DNA of 42,829 nucleotides from JACIWG01 sp049969935 (GTDB taxonomy: Archaea > Thermoproteota > Nitrososphaeria > JACIWG01), in contig JBMFNX010000010.1 of NCBI GenBank assembly GCA_049969935.1, positions 1-42,829 on the forward strand, read 5' to 3'. Numbering within the stretch: the stretch's first letter is position 1; each line of letters begins with the position of its first letter. The notes under the pieces are model-generated. The model was not told the DNA's origin. It made no database searches and saw nothing but the letters and a program-made list of their open reading frames with translations. The position numbers and the translations under genes are program-made. Positions 16,275-24,740 of this stretch are shown here, piece by piece.

Positions 16275-16958
16275 TTATATCTTTTCAACGAGTCTTGCAC
16301 GTTTTACCTTGAAAACTCCAGAATATTGACTATATTCTATTTCATAGTCAACTATTTCAATCTTTTTAGAAAAGAAGGGTGCATTCAATACTGTTGTCTC
16401 AATTTCACCGCCTTCTCCAGCAGGATTCAGGCCATACCTTTTTCCATAGCTAACCAGAAGATTTACAAGCTCTTCATCTATAACCTTTCCCAAAATATTT
16501 TCACCAAGAGGATATGCGAAAACACCTGAAACTATAACAGTATACTTGTTAAAGAGGACCTCTTTTAAAATTTCTACTTCATCTTTTAACCAAAGTGGGT
16601 TTATAGAATATAAACCAAGTTCGTCACAAACTTTTTTGATTCGTTGAACCTGATAGTTTGAACGTATAGCTCCTGAAACAACACCCTCTATACCATACTC
16701 TATTTTACAGGCTTTCAAAGCCTCCTTAAGATCTTCAACTTCCTTCTCCTTTACACCCATAGTATAGCATTTTATTTGTGGAAGATTTAATGCTTCAGCC
16801 TGCAAGGATGTCAACTCAATATTCGGTACATGAAACATGTAGCTTTCCCTATTTTCTGAGAAAACGGTAACCAAACATGAAACCTCGTTTGATAACATAC
16901 TCTTCTGTAGTGCTAGACATGAATCTTTGCCTCCAGAAAATAGGACAGCAACCTTCAT
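16275..16958 (-). CDS. dph6: Diphthine--ammonia ligase family (Dph6-like)
   Basis: ATP-pyrophosphatase-fold enzyme expected to amidate diphthine on elongation factor 2, the last step of diphthamide synthesis. The PP-loop SGGKDS is at residues 8-13. The family motif GEGGEIETTVLNAPFF lies near residue 180. The length of 227 aa matches archaeal members. It is convergent with the glutamate synthase gene (48 bp apart) and 54 bp downstream of the isoaspartyl peptidase gene on the same strand. Confidence 0.88.
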   Translation of the reverse strand: MKVAVLFSGGKDSCLALQKSMLSNEVSCLVTVFSENRESYMFHVPNIELTSLQAEALNLPQIKCYTMGVKEKEVEDLKEALKACKIEYGIEGVVSGAIRSNYQVQRIKKVCDELGLYSINPLWLKDEVEILKEVLFNKYTVIVSGVFAYPLGENILGKVIDEELVNLLVSYGKRYGLNPAGEGGEIETTVLNAPFFSKKIEIVDYEIEYSQYSGVFKVKRARLVEKI

Positions 16959-17012
16959 AAGCTATCATTTGAGGAGAAGGCTAAATAAAAGTTCCCTCAT
17001 CGAATTTGATAA

Positions 17013-17936
17013 TTATGGAACCTTAACAATGGGTTCATTCATTTCTGAAGAAAAGTAGCCTCTAGCCATTCCATGAGTATTATATGATATTCCTATTGAA
17101 CCATTCTTGTCTAGAGCGATAAGTCCACCACTATTTTCTCCAAAATTTAAAGTTAAAAGTTGGACAAGCCTTTCAGCAACCTCTTTAGCTGTAAACCCGT
17201 TTTCAGCATAAACTGAAGCACGTGCACCCAAACCTAAAAGTATAATGTATTCGCCGACACCGGTTGAGGATATAGCAATATTTTTGTCAGCGTAGGTTCC
17301 AGCCCCAATCAAGGGAGAGTCGCCGACTCTACCAGGAAGTTTTAAAGCAAGGCCTCCAGTTGAAGTGGCTGATGCAAGATTCCCTCTACTGTCTAAGGCG
17401 ACAGCGCCGACAGTTTCATGAAATAGATGAGGATACTGTTTGTATAAGGCTAGATTAGATCTATATCTAGTATCCCCCTTACTGAACTTTTCAATCAACT
17501 CATTATATAAAAGAGTTTTGGCACTTCTATCAAAATTTAGTTTCTGTAAACCAGATAAGAGGGCATATTTTGAAGCCCATTCGCCTACCAATAGCACATG
17601 GTCTGTCTTTTCCATAACAAGTTTTGCTGCAAGAACAGGGTTTTTAACATTCCTAATGCATCCAACAGCTCCAGCCCTCAAACTTTTACCATCCATTACA
17701 GCAGCATCCATTTCAACTTCACCAGCAAGATTTGGATAAGATCCTATTCCTGCATTTAAGACACCGCTGTCCTCAAGAACCATAACAGATTCTACAACCG
17801 CATCCAATGCTGAACCTCCAGCATTCAAAATTGATGAACCAGTATTCAAACTTTCTAATATCACGTCCTTTACAGCCTCAAACTTACCCACATCAGTCCA
17901 TGAGCCAGCTCCGCCATGAACTATAATACACCACAT
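17013..17936 (-). CDS. Isoaspartyl peptidase / plant-type L-asparaginase
   Basis: Ntn-hydrolase that removes isoaspartyl residues from peptides or hydrolyses asparagine. It starts with IIVHGGAGSW. The autocleavage site is before the catalytic Thr near residue 174 in HETVGAVALD, followed by GNLASATSTGG and PGRVGDSPLIGAGTYAD, all family signatures. At 307 aa it is a full-length precursor. Substrate preference cannot be told from sequence. It is probably co-transcribed with the Dph6-like gene downstream. Confidence 0.92.
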   Translation of the reverse strand: MWCIIVHGGAGSWTDVGKFEAVKDVILESLNTGSSILNAGGSALDAVVESVMVLEDSGVLNAGIGSYPNLAGEVEMDAAVMDGKSLRAGAVGCIRNVKNPVLAAKLVMEKTDHVLLVGEWASKYALLSGLQKLNFDRSAKTLLYNELIEKFSKGDTRYRSNLALYKQYPHLFHETVGAVALDSRGNLASATSTGGLALKLPGRVGDSPLIGAGTYADKNIAISSTGVGEYIILLGLGARASVYAENGFTAKEVAERLVQLLTLNFGENSGGLIALDKNGSIGISYNTHGMARGYFSSEMNEPIVKVP

Positions 17937-18379
17937 GAGGTTAAGGTAAATAATTTTAGGTTATAAACTTAGAATCAAAATTTTTGTTTAAAAAATTGTA
18001 AACCTTTCAAGCTGGATAAAGTTTAGATGATTAAATTAAGCCACTATTATGAGCCTAATGATACTATACAATAGCATTATCTGCCCAAGAACTTTAAAGA
18101 AAATTTGACTCTTAGAGTTGATACTTACAATATTTGTTGGACAGTCTTAGAGAATTTTCTGCTTCTATAACAATCATAGCTTACATACAGTATATTTAGC
18201 TATCGTCAATTAATCCCAGAACAAAGTTCAAGGCTTTCTTGTCGAAATTTCATGTAATGAAAGAATGCCACTGTAACGTGAATAAGCGGGGAATTTTAAA
18301 CTTAATAAGAAAGCCTTAATAGGCTATGGTTAGACGCTGATGCTATTCAAGCAACATACAAGAATTTTAAGGTGAAATT
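17937..18379. other. 443-bp intergenic region upstream of the MgtA-type ATPase
   Basis: No convincing gene is seen. The region contains an 11-bp inverted repeat (arms 18230-18240 and 18307-18317), a possible TATA element TTTTAAAC at about 18294-18301, and the Shine-Dalgarno AAGGTGA just before the ATG at 18380. A four-codon ATG frame (MVRR) lies in the presumed leader but is too short to support. I see no M-box or other known magnesium riboswitch motif. Confidence 0.5.
18230..18317. repeat. 11-bp inverted repeat upstream of the P-type ATPase gene
   Basis: AAGGCTTTCTT at 18230-18240 and AAGAAAGCCTT at 18307-18317 are perfect reverse complements separated by 66 bp. They could form a stem in an upstream-initiated transcript or be a pair of protein-binding sites. 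The function is unknown. Confidence 0.6.
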
Positions 18380-21361
18380 ATGGAGGCTCAAAATGTTTTA
18401 GGCTTGACTATCCCAAACACGGCTGAAATTCTAACCTTATCCCAAGATGAACTTTTATCACGTTTAAGAACATCATTATCCGGCCTCTCTTCCGATGAAG
18501 TCGAGAGGCGCCTGAACGTTTTCGGCTATAATGAGATTGCTAGAAAAAAGAAGAGAACCGCTATACTTGATTTCCTTTACCATTTCAAAAACCCTCTCGT
18601 GATAATACTTTTAGTCGCAGGCCTAATCTCAGGCTTCTATGGTGAGCTATCAAATGCACTTATAATATTTTCTATAATACTTTTCAGCACAATCCTAGAC
18701 TTCTATCAAGAACATAAGGCTGAAAATGCTGCTGAAATGTTGAAGAAGAGGGTTGCATCAACAGCCACTGTACTCAGGGATGGTGTTAAACGAGAGATAG
18801 CGTTTTCGGAAATAGTTCCAGGTGACATAATATTTCTTTCAGCAGGCGATATTGTTCCAGCTGATGCTAGAGTCATAAATGCAAAAGACCTGTTTGTAGA
18901 CCAGTCAGCGTTAACAGGAGAATCTGTCCCAGTTGAAAAAACTCCTGAGCCATTAAAGTCAGCTGACGCTCCAATCATGGAGTGGACAAATTACCTTTTC
19001 ATGGGCACCTCTGTTGTAAGCGGAACTGCAACGGCATTAGTGGTTAAAACAGGAAGTTATACAGAATATGGGAAGATTGCAAAAAGTCTTGTTACAAGAG
19101 AAGTGGAAACAGAATTTCAGAGGGGAATACAGCGTTTCGGATACCTTATAATGCAGGTAACATTCTTACTTGTAATATTTGTGTTCTTCGTGAACGCCCT
19201 CTATATGCGTAATATCTTGGACTCGCTTCTTTTTGCTGTAGCTTTAGCTGTTGGATTAACTCCTGAACTTTTGCCCATGATCGTTTCCATTAACCTTTCT
19301 AAGGGTGCTGTCTCAATGTCAAAGAAAGGCGTTATTGTGAAACGTTTAGCGTCTATACAGAATTTCGGTAACATGGACATATTGTGCACTGACAAAACAG
19401 GTACTTTAACCGAAAACAGGATAAAGCTTTTGCTTCACGTGGACGGATACGGTAACGAGGACGAGAAGGTACTATTATTTTCTTATTTAAACAGCTATCA
19501 TCAAACTGGATTAAGAAGCCCATTAGATGACGCGATACTCAGATATCGAGAAATTGACGTCAAAGATTATAGGAAGGTTGATGAGGTGCCATTCGATTTT
19601 GTTCGAAAACGTCTTTCAGTAGTGGTTGAAAAGGGAGAGCAAAGGCTTATGATCACCAAAGGAGCCCCTGAAGAAATCTTTAAAATCTGCTCCAAAATTG
19701 AAGTTAAGGGTTCAGTCTCTGAGTTAAGTGAGGAACTTTTACTTAAAATTCAGCAAAAGTATATTGAATTAAGTTCAGAAGGTTTCAGGATTCTAGGTGT
19801 ATCATATAAGCTTCTAGAATATAAGCCAGCGTATACAGTTAGCGACGAAAACGGTATGGTGTTCTTGGGTTTTGTAGCATTTCTTGACCCTCCAAAAGAA
19901 ACTGCAAGCACTTCACTTAAACTCTTAAGTGATGCAGGTGTTGAAGTAAAAATTCTTACAGGAGACAATGAACTGGTAACAAGAAAAGTTTGCGAGCGTA
20001 TAGGTTTCGAAATCAAAGGAATAGTCCTTGGAAACGAGATCGCGCAATTGAACGATGACGCCCTAGCAAGAGTTGTTGAAGAAGCAAACGTCTTCTGCAG
20101 ATTAACACCAGCCCAAAAAAATAGAATAATTAATGCACTAAAAAATAATGGGCATGTTGTAGGCTTTCTAGGCGACGGTATTAATGATGCGCCATCAATA
20201 AGAAGCGCTGATGTCGGTCTTTCAGTAGATAATGCAGTTGATGTTGCAAAAGAGGCTGCGGACATAATACTCTTAAAAAATGACCTCACAATACTCCATG
20301 ATGGTGTTTTAGAAGGTAGAAAGGCGTTCGGTAACACAATGAAGTATATTATGATGGGGACAAGCTCCAATTTTGGAAACATGTTCAGTGTGGCGGGCGC
20401 ATCACTCTTCTTACCATTTCTACCAATGCTGCCCATTCAAATACTATTGAACAACTTATTATATGATCTTGCACAGTCAGTTATACCAGCTGATAATGTA
20501 GACCAAGAGTATATAGAAAAGCCGAAGAGGCTTAACATTTCATTCATTAGAAAATTTATGATAATATTTGGGCCGATAAGCTCAATTTTCGACTTTCTAA
20601 CATTCTTTATAATGCTATTCGTGTTTAAGGCGAATGAAAGCCTGTTCCAGACTGCATGGTTTATTGAATCATTGTCTACTCAAACATTAGTAGTGTTTTC
20701 GATTAGGACAAGTAAGTCCCCCTTCTATAAGAGTAGGCCAAGCAAGATTCTAATATTAAGTAGTATAGCAATAGTTTTGTTTGCACTATTCTTACCAATA
20801 ACACCATTGGGTGCTGTCTTCAATTTCACTGAAGTCCCGATAGTCTTCTACATAGTACTTCTAACCCTTATAGGCACATACATTACACTGGTTGAAGTTG
20901 TAAAAAGATGGTTTTATAAAAGATATTCGTACATACTAGAACAGGCACTTATTCCACCAAAGAGGATAGGCATTTATTTAAGCAAATCAATAAGACTCGT
21001 GCAGAATATTATAGCAACAATATGCCTAAGATATGAAGACGAGATTACAATAGACTCTCTTATCGAGGACCTAGAAACTGTAATGAACCATCATGTCGAA
21101 CTAGAACAACTTTATCAGAAACTACAGCATCTACGTAGAGCAGGGCTTATTACAATAAACTGGCCTGAAAAAAGGATTAAACGTGAGAAGCCATTAAAAG
21201 AATACGTAATAAAAAATATGAATAGCGAGTTTTGGCCTAAAATATTAGATGATTGGCAGAGACTCAGAACCCTAATTCAGGCAAAGTATGGCAAAATTAA
21301 TCCAGAATACGAGAAATTATTGGCACAAATTTATGAAACAAGAGGCCATGAAATTATATAG
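18380..21361 (+). CDS. mgtA: MgtA-type P-type ATPase (magnesium import) with extra C-terminal domain
   Basis: Membrane P-type ATPase of the IIIB (Mg2+) group. The phosphorylation motif DKTGTLTEN is near residue 337, the actuator TGES is in ALTGESVPVEK, and the hinge GDGINDAPSI lies near 600. PADNVDQEYIEKP after the membrane region is characteristic of MgtA/MgtB. About ten hydrophobic segments are present. The length of 993 aa exceeds the usual 900. Residues after about 875 form a soluble tail whose LEQLYQKLQHLRRAGLITI segment looks like a winged helix. The ATG is preceded by AAGGTGA. It stands alone, with no neighbour in the same transcript. Confidence 0.92.
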   Translation: MEAQNVLGLTIPNTAEILTLSQDELLSRLRTSLSGLSSDEVERRLNVFGYNEIARKKKRTAILDFLYHFKNPLVIILLVAGLISGFYGELSNALIIFSIILFSTILDFYQEHKAENAAEMLKKRVASTATVLRDGVKREIAFSEIVPGDIIFLSAGDIVPADARVINAKDLFVDQSALTGESVPVEKTPEPLKSADAPIMEWTNYLFMGTSVVSGTATALVVKTGSYTEYGKIAKSLVTREVETEFQRGIQRFGYLIMQVTFLLVIFVFFVNALYMRNILDSLLFAVALAVGLTPELLPMIVSINLSKGAVSMSKKGVIVKRLASIQNFGNMDILCTDKTGTLTENRIKLLLHVDGYGNEDEKVLLFSYLNSYHQTGLRSPLDDAILRYREIDVKDYRKVDEVPFDFVRKRLSVVVEKGEQRLMITKGAPEEIFKICSKIEVKGSVSELSEELLLKIQQKYIELSSEGFRILGVSYKLLEYKPAYTVSDENGMVFLGFVAFLDPPKETASTSLKLLSDAGVEVKILTGDNELVTRKVCERIGFEIKGIVLGNEIAQLNDDALARVVEEANVFCRLTPAQKNRIINALKNNGHVVGFLGDGINDAPSIRSADVGLSVDNAVDVAKEAADIILLKNDLTILHDGVLEGRKAFGNTMKYIMMGTSSNFGNMFSVAGASLFLPFLPMLPIQILLNNLLYDLAQSVIPADNVDQEYIEKPKRLNISFIRKFMIIFGPISSIFDFLTFFIMLFVFKANESLFQTAWFIESLSTQTLVVFSIRTSKSPFYKSRPSKILILSSIAIVLFALFLPITPLGAVFNFTEVPIVFYIVLLTLIGTYITLVEVVKRWFYKRYSYILEQALIPPKRIGIYLSKSIRLVQNIIATICLRYEDEITIDSLIEDLETVMNHHVELEQLYQKLQHLRRAGLITINWPEKRIKREKPLKEYVIKNMNSEFWPKILDDWQRLRTLIQAKYGKINPEYEKLLAQIYETRGHEII

Positions 21362-21405
21362 TTTACTCTAAATAAAAAATTTAAGGGGTTGCTTTTAAAA
21401 TTGTC

Positions 21406-21420
21406 CTATTTTTAAAATAG
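21406..21420. repeat. Small palindrome between two converging gene ends, possible terminator
   Basis: CTATTTTTAAAATAG has 7-base complementary arms around one central T. It lies just after the mgtA stop (21361) and just after the stop of the 31-aa minus-strand gene (21426), so it could end transcription from either side. It is A/T rich, and evidence for a function is weak. Confidence 0.3.
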
Positions 21421-21425
21421 AGTTT

Positions 21426-21521
21426 TTAGAACAGGAATAGTCTTTTCTTCCTTTTCTTTTCATCTATACGAGGCACTAGTCCAAGCTCTTCCTCAATCCT
21501 ATCAATGTCACTCCAAGGCAT
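21426..21521 (-). CDS. 31-aa charged microprotein with perfect Shine-Dalgarno
   Basis: ATG at 21519-21521, TAA at 21426-21428. The product begins MPWSDIDRIEEELGLVPRID, an amphipathic acidic helix, and ends in a basic stretch (EKKRKKR) with a short hydrophobic tail. GGAGGTGA (21529-21536 on the minus strand) is exactly seven bases upstream, the strongest ribosome-binding site I see in the window. A TATA element (TTTATATAAA at about 21559-21568) is correctly spaced. It has no membrane helix. I do not recognise the family. It lies between two metal transporter genes, but a link to them is only a guess. Confidence 0.6.
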   Translation of the reverse strand: MPWSDIDRIEEELGLVPRIDEKKRKKRLFLF

Positions 21522-21703
21522 CTTTGAGTCACCTCCATTAACACCCCCTAAAAAAACCTTTATATAAATTTTAATTTTTATATTCAAAAAATTAAATAAT
21601 TTCATCCATTATATTACACTGTTATAATTGCTTGAAGGCATCATCTACTAGAAAATCTTATATAATTTCATTAAATCTCAACATATTAATAGTAGGTGTC
21701 TAA
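21522..21703. promoter_or_regulatory. Divergent promoter region of the 31-aa gene and the CDF transporter
   Basis: On the minus strand TTTATATAAA at about 21559-21568 precedes the 31-aa gene. On the plus strand CTTATATAAT at about 21657-21666 is about 40 bp upstream of the CDF start, and GGTG lies nine bases before that ATG. The rest is A/T rich and shows nothing else I recognise. Confidence 0.5.
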
Positions 21704-22585
21704 ATGGACGAGGCTCATGCATCTGAGAACATTACTGCTTTAAAGCTTGCTTTTATCATAACTTTAGCCTACTTTTTTGTAGAACTTATTGGAGGCCTTT
21801 TATCTAATAGTCTTGCGTTAATAAGTGACGCAGGGCATATGCTAAATGATGTTCTCGCCCTCCTTTTTGCTCTATTTGCTTCTTGGATTGCCAGACGGCC
21901 GCTTAATGATAGGAAGACCTTCGGCTACTATCGTTCTGAAGTTATAGCAGCTTTTTTGAACGGCATATTTTTATGTATCATCGTAATCTTCATATTTTAT
22001 GGAGCCTTTTTGAGATTTGAGAATCCTGTTCATGTTGAAGGCTTAGGTATGCTTGCAGTAGCCTCCTTCGGACTTCTGGTGAACCTTTTCTCAGCCCATA
22101 TACTTTACAGGTCTGGGGGGAGGGGCTTGAATGTTAGGGGTGCTTTTCTCCATGTTGTCGCGGACATTTTTGGTTCTATTGGAGCTATAGCTGCTGCCTT
22201 AATAATATATTTTACGGGCTGGTTTTTAGTTGACTCAATAATTAGTATTGTTATTGGCCTACTTATATTATACAGTTCTGGTAAACTTATAATGGATTCA
22301 TTGAATGTTCTACTTGAGGGTGTACCCTCACACATTGATTTGAAGGCTGTTGAAGAAAAGATTTTGAGCGAAAAGGGTGTAGAAGGTGTTCACGACCTTC
22401 ATGTTTGGTGTGTTACGCCTGACAGAATGTGTATTCTTAGTGCCCATGTTGTTGTAGGCGATGATGTTGATCAAAAAAGTTTACTTTCTAGGCTCATAGA
22501 TGTTATGCGAAAAGATTTTGGAATCGATCACGTGACCATCCAGTTTGAGACAAAGGGGTTTCCTAAAGCTGTTTATGAGCACTAA
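21704..22585 (+). CDS. Cation diffusion facilitator (CDF) metal efflux transporter
   Basis: Membrane antiporter of the CzcD/ZitB group that exports Zn2+ or similar ions. Six membrane helices are visible over residues about 12-200. The metal-site motifs are SDAGHMLNDV in helix 2 and HVVADIFGSIG in helix 5, the His/Asp pattern of zinc transporters. A cytoplasmic domain (about 205-293) includes HDLHVWCVTPD and HVTIQFE. No His-rich loop is present. The length is 293 aa. It is separate from mgtA by the 31-aa gene on the opposite strand. Confidence 0.93.
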   Translation: MDEAHASENITALKLAFIITLAYFFVELIGGLLSNSLALISDAGHMLNDVLALLFALFASWIARRPLNDRKTFGYYRSEVIAAFLNGIFLCIIVIFIFYGAFLRFENPVHVEGLGMLAVASFGLLVNLFSAHILYRSGGRGLNVRGAFLHVVADIFGSIGAIAAALIIYFTGWFLVDSIISIVIGLLILYSSGKLIMDSLNVLLEGVPSHIDLKAVEEKILSEKGVEGVHDLHVWCVTPDRMCILSAHVVVGDDVDQKSLLSRLIDVMRKDFGIDHVTIQFETKGFPKAVYEH

Positions 22586-22639
22586 TATACTTGATTTTTC
22601 TTTACATTAAAGAAAGGGAACATGTTAGTAACAAAATTT

Positions 22640-23413
22640 TCATCTTCCTTTCTCTAAGAAGCTTTTCACACTGTTTAGCTCATTTAAGAAAGCTCTTCTC
22701 AAGTTCGAGAAATCGTGTGCTAGGGCTATGAACTTAAAACCTTCTTCAAGTCTCTTTTTAGCGTCTTCTGAGCCTGATGTCATTATTCCAGCAACTTTCC
22801 CAGTCTCTTCGCAGGCTTTTACAACCTTCTTTAATGCTTCAGTAAACTTTGGATGGTTGAATTGCCTAAATATTCCTAGTGATGCTGAAAGGTCATTTGG
22901 TCCAATAAATGCTACATCTATTCCTTCAACTGAAAGTATCTCTGTTAGGTTGTCTAAAGCCTTCTGTGTCTCAACCTGTATTGCTATCACAAGCCTTTCT
23001 TTCTCAAACTTGTTATAATATTCAAGTATGTCTTTTGCACCATACCTTATACATCTTCTGGGCCCTGTTCCCCTAATTCCTACTGGAGGATACTGGCATG
23101 CTTCCACAACCCTTTTCGCCTCCTCCTTACTGTTCACCCAGGGAACAAGTATTCCATCAAATCCCAAGTCCAGAACCCTTTTTATTGTAACAAAATCGTT
23201 CCACGGCACCCTCGCTAGCGGTGCTATTTCTGACCCATTTAGTCCAGGAAGCATTATTTCTAGGGTCTGTATGTCTAGTGGAGAATGTTCCATGTCAAAC
23301 ATTAGCCAATCGAATTGCACTGTTGAAGCAATCTCAACAACTTCAGGATGAGCTATTGTTATCCATGTTCCAAAATTCGGCTTTTTCTCTCTCAACTTAC
23401 TTTTTAAACTCAT
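22640..23413 (-). CDS. HpcH/HpaI-family class II aldolase
   Basis: TIM-barrel, divalent-metal-dependent pyruvate aldolase or lyase. It has the family motifs FDMEHSPLD, ARVPWND, VPWVNSKEEA, GIRGTGPRR, IQVET and FIGPNDLSASLG, with metal ligands expected in IQVET and GPNDLS. The length is 257 aa, as in 2,4-dihydroxyhept-2-ene-1,7-dioate or 2-keto-3-deoxy sugar acid aldolases. The substrate cannot be named from sequence. It is divergent from the PhoU/TrkA-C genes and convergent with the CDF gene. Confidence 0.9.
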   Translation of the reverse strand: MSLKSKLREKKPNFGTWITIAHPEVVEIASTVQFDWLMFDMEHSPLDIQTLEIMLPGLNGSEIAPLARVPWNDFVTIKRVLDLGFDGILVPWVNSKEEAKRVVEACQYPPVGIRGTGPRRCIRYGAKDILEYYNKFEKERLVIAIQVETQKALDNLTEILSVEGIDVAFIGPNDLSASLGIFRQFNHPKFTEALKKVVKACEETGKVAGIMTSGSEDAKKRLEEGFKFIALAHDFSNLRRAFLNELNSVKSFLEKGR

Positions 23414-23513
23414 ATACCCTCAACAGGGTAACAAATTTGCTTTTCTTAACCTTTTCTCCAGCAATTTATATATTTAAATAGAACTTTACCCTTTGTCTTA
23501 GGAGGAGTTTTAC

Positions 23514-24140
23514 ATGGCCGAAGGTATTAGATATAAACCAATTTCTGTCAGAGAAATTTTGAAGGAGATGCATGATACAACAACATTAATGGTTGACCTA
23601 GCATACTCTTCTATAATCTTTAATGATAAGGATTTAGCTGAAGAGGTTATTGAACTCAATGAGAAAATTAAGGAGCTTAGGTTGGCTCTTCTAATGCACA
23701 CAGCCATAGTTATCAAGGACGCCGATGACGCTGAAGCCCTCTCAGGCGTGCTTCAGATGGGTGCAATATCAGATTTTATATCACATGCTGCTAAAAACAT
23801 TTCGAACATAATATTACTTGGTTTAGCTGTCCCCCCAGAAATATTAAGCGCATTCGCTAAAACGCAGGAAAGGTTTATCAGGGTTAAGGCTGCCTCGAAC
23901 TCGATTCTCTTAAAGAAAACTATTGACGAACTTTCTCTTGAAACAAATATTGGCGTTAAGATTATTGCTGTTAGGAGAGGCCATGATATTATAACCAACC
24001 CTAGTGGAAACTTTAGGATAGTTGAGGGAGACATTTTGATTGCTAAGGGAAGCGATGTAAGTGTATCTGAACTCGATAAGCTTGCTAAGGGTGAACTGAA
24101 ATCCATTCCTGAACCAAATTTTTCTTTGGAGGAATGGTAG
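23514..24140 (+). CDS. PhoU-like + TrkA-C (RCK_C) protein
   Basis: A 208-aa soluble protein. Residues about 10-120 are helical and PhoU-like, with LMVDLAYSSIIFNDKDLAEEV. Residues about 125-190 form an RCK_C/TrkA-C domain (KKTIDELSLETNIGVKIIAV, then IVEGDILIAKGS). Such domains sense ligands for ion channels. GGAGG lies eight bases before the ATG, and TTTATATATTTAAAT at about 23465-23479 is a probable TATA region. It is followed after 3 bp by a paralogue and then by an SLC41/MgtE channel, so it is probably a regulatory subunit. Confidence 0.85.
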   Translation: MAEGIRYKPISVREILKEMHDTTTLMVDLAYSSIIFNDKDLAEEVIELNEKIKELRLALLMHTAIVIKDADDAEALSGVLQMGAISDFISHAAKNISNIILLGLAVPPEILSAFAKTQERFIRVKAASNSILLKKTIDELSLETNIGVKIIAVRRGHDIITNPSGNFRIVEGDILIAKGSDVSVSELDKLAKGELKSIPEPNFSLEEW

Positions 24141-24143
24141 ATT

Positions 24144-24719
24144 ATGCAGGAAACTAATCTTGCAAGCATATTAGCTCAATTAAAGGACCTTTCTGAAATG
24201 ATGGTTGATTTAGCCTATTCTGCATTCATATGTGGCAGTGAAGAGATTGCGAAGCAGGTTTTAATGATGGAGGATGTTGTTGATACATTACATATTGAAT
24301 TTGAACTTGAAGTGCTCCACTCTAAAGACAAGTTTAGTCCTGAAGAAGTTTTGGGCTCCATTAGGCTTGCTATGGCGGCTGAAGAGTTGGCTGACGCTGC
24401 AACAAGAATGGCTATGCTCGTCAAGAAGGGTGTTAGAGCCCACCCCGTTGTCAAAATGGCGTTCCAAGAAGCTGATGAAATGATAGCCCAAGTTTGTTTA
24501 AGTGAAGATTCAGCCCTTTGTAATAAGTCTATTGGTGAACTGGGTCTCGAAGACGACCTTGGTATAAGAGTTGTTGCTGTAAAAAGAGGTGAAAAATGGT
24601 TCTATAATCCATCCGACTCCTTCCAGTTCCTATGCAATGACATTATCATCTTCAGAGGATATGCTGAGGGTGCATCAAAATTTTTGAAGATCGCCTCCCA
24701 TAAGCATGAAGAAGAGTAG
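24144..24719 (+). CDS. Second PhoU-like + TrkA-C protein, paralogue of the preceding gene
   Basis: A 191-aa protein with the same layout: a helical PhoU-like part (MMVDLAYSAFICGSEEIAKQV) followed by a TrkA-C domain (NKSIGELGLEDDLGIRVVAV, then FLCNDIIIFRGYAEG). It is clearly related to its upstream neighbour, probably by tandem duplication followed by strong divergence. The two may form a heterodimer controlling the MgtE-like channel encoded 21 bp downstream. That partnership is inferred from gene order. Confidence 0.85.
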   Translation: MQETNLASILAQLKDLSEMMVDLAYSAFICGSEEIAKQVLMMEDVVDTLHIEFELEVLHSKDKFSPEEVLGSIRLAMAAEELADAATRMAMLVKKGVRAHPVVKMAFQEADEMIAQVCLSEDSALCNKSIGELGLEDDLGIRVVAVKRGEKWFYNPSDSFQFLCNDIIIFRGYAEGASKFLKIASHKHEEE

Positions 24720-24740
24720 TTATTTCATGGGCTGGTATAT

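Noticed and set aside
18331..18345. Four-codon leader frame (MVRR) before the MgtA-type gene
   Set aside because: Too short, with no Shine-Dalgarno, and not similar to known mgtA leaders.
17937..18379. Magnesium riboswitch (M-box) upstream of the MgtA-type gene
   Set aside because: I could not find the conserved core sequences or a matching set of stems.
21481..21538. Alternative 20-codon frame from ATG 21538
   Set aside because: Its ATG overlaps the GGAGGTGA that fits the 31-aa gene perfectly, and the product has no recognisable character.
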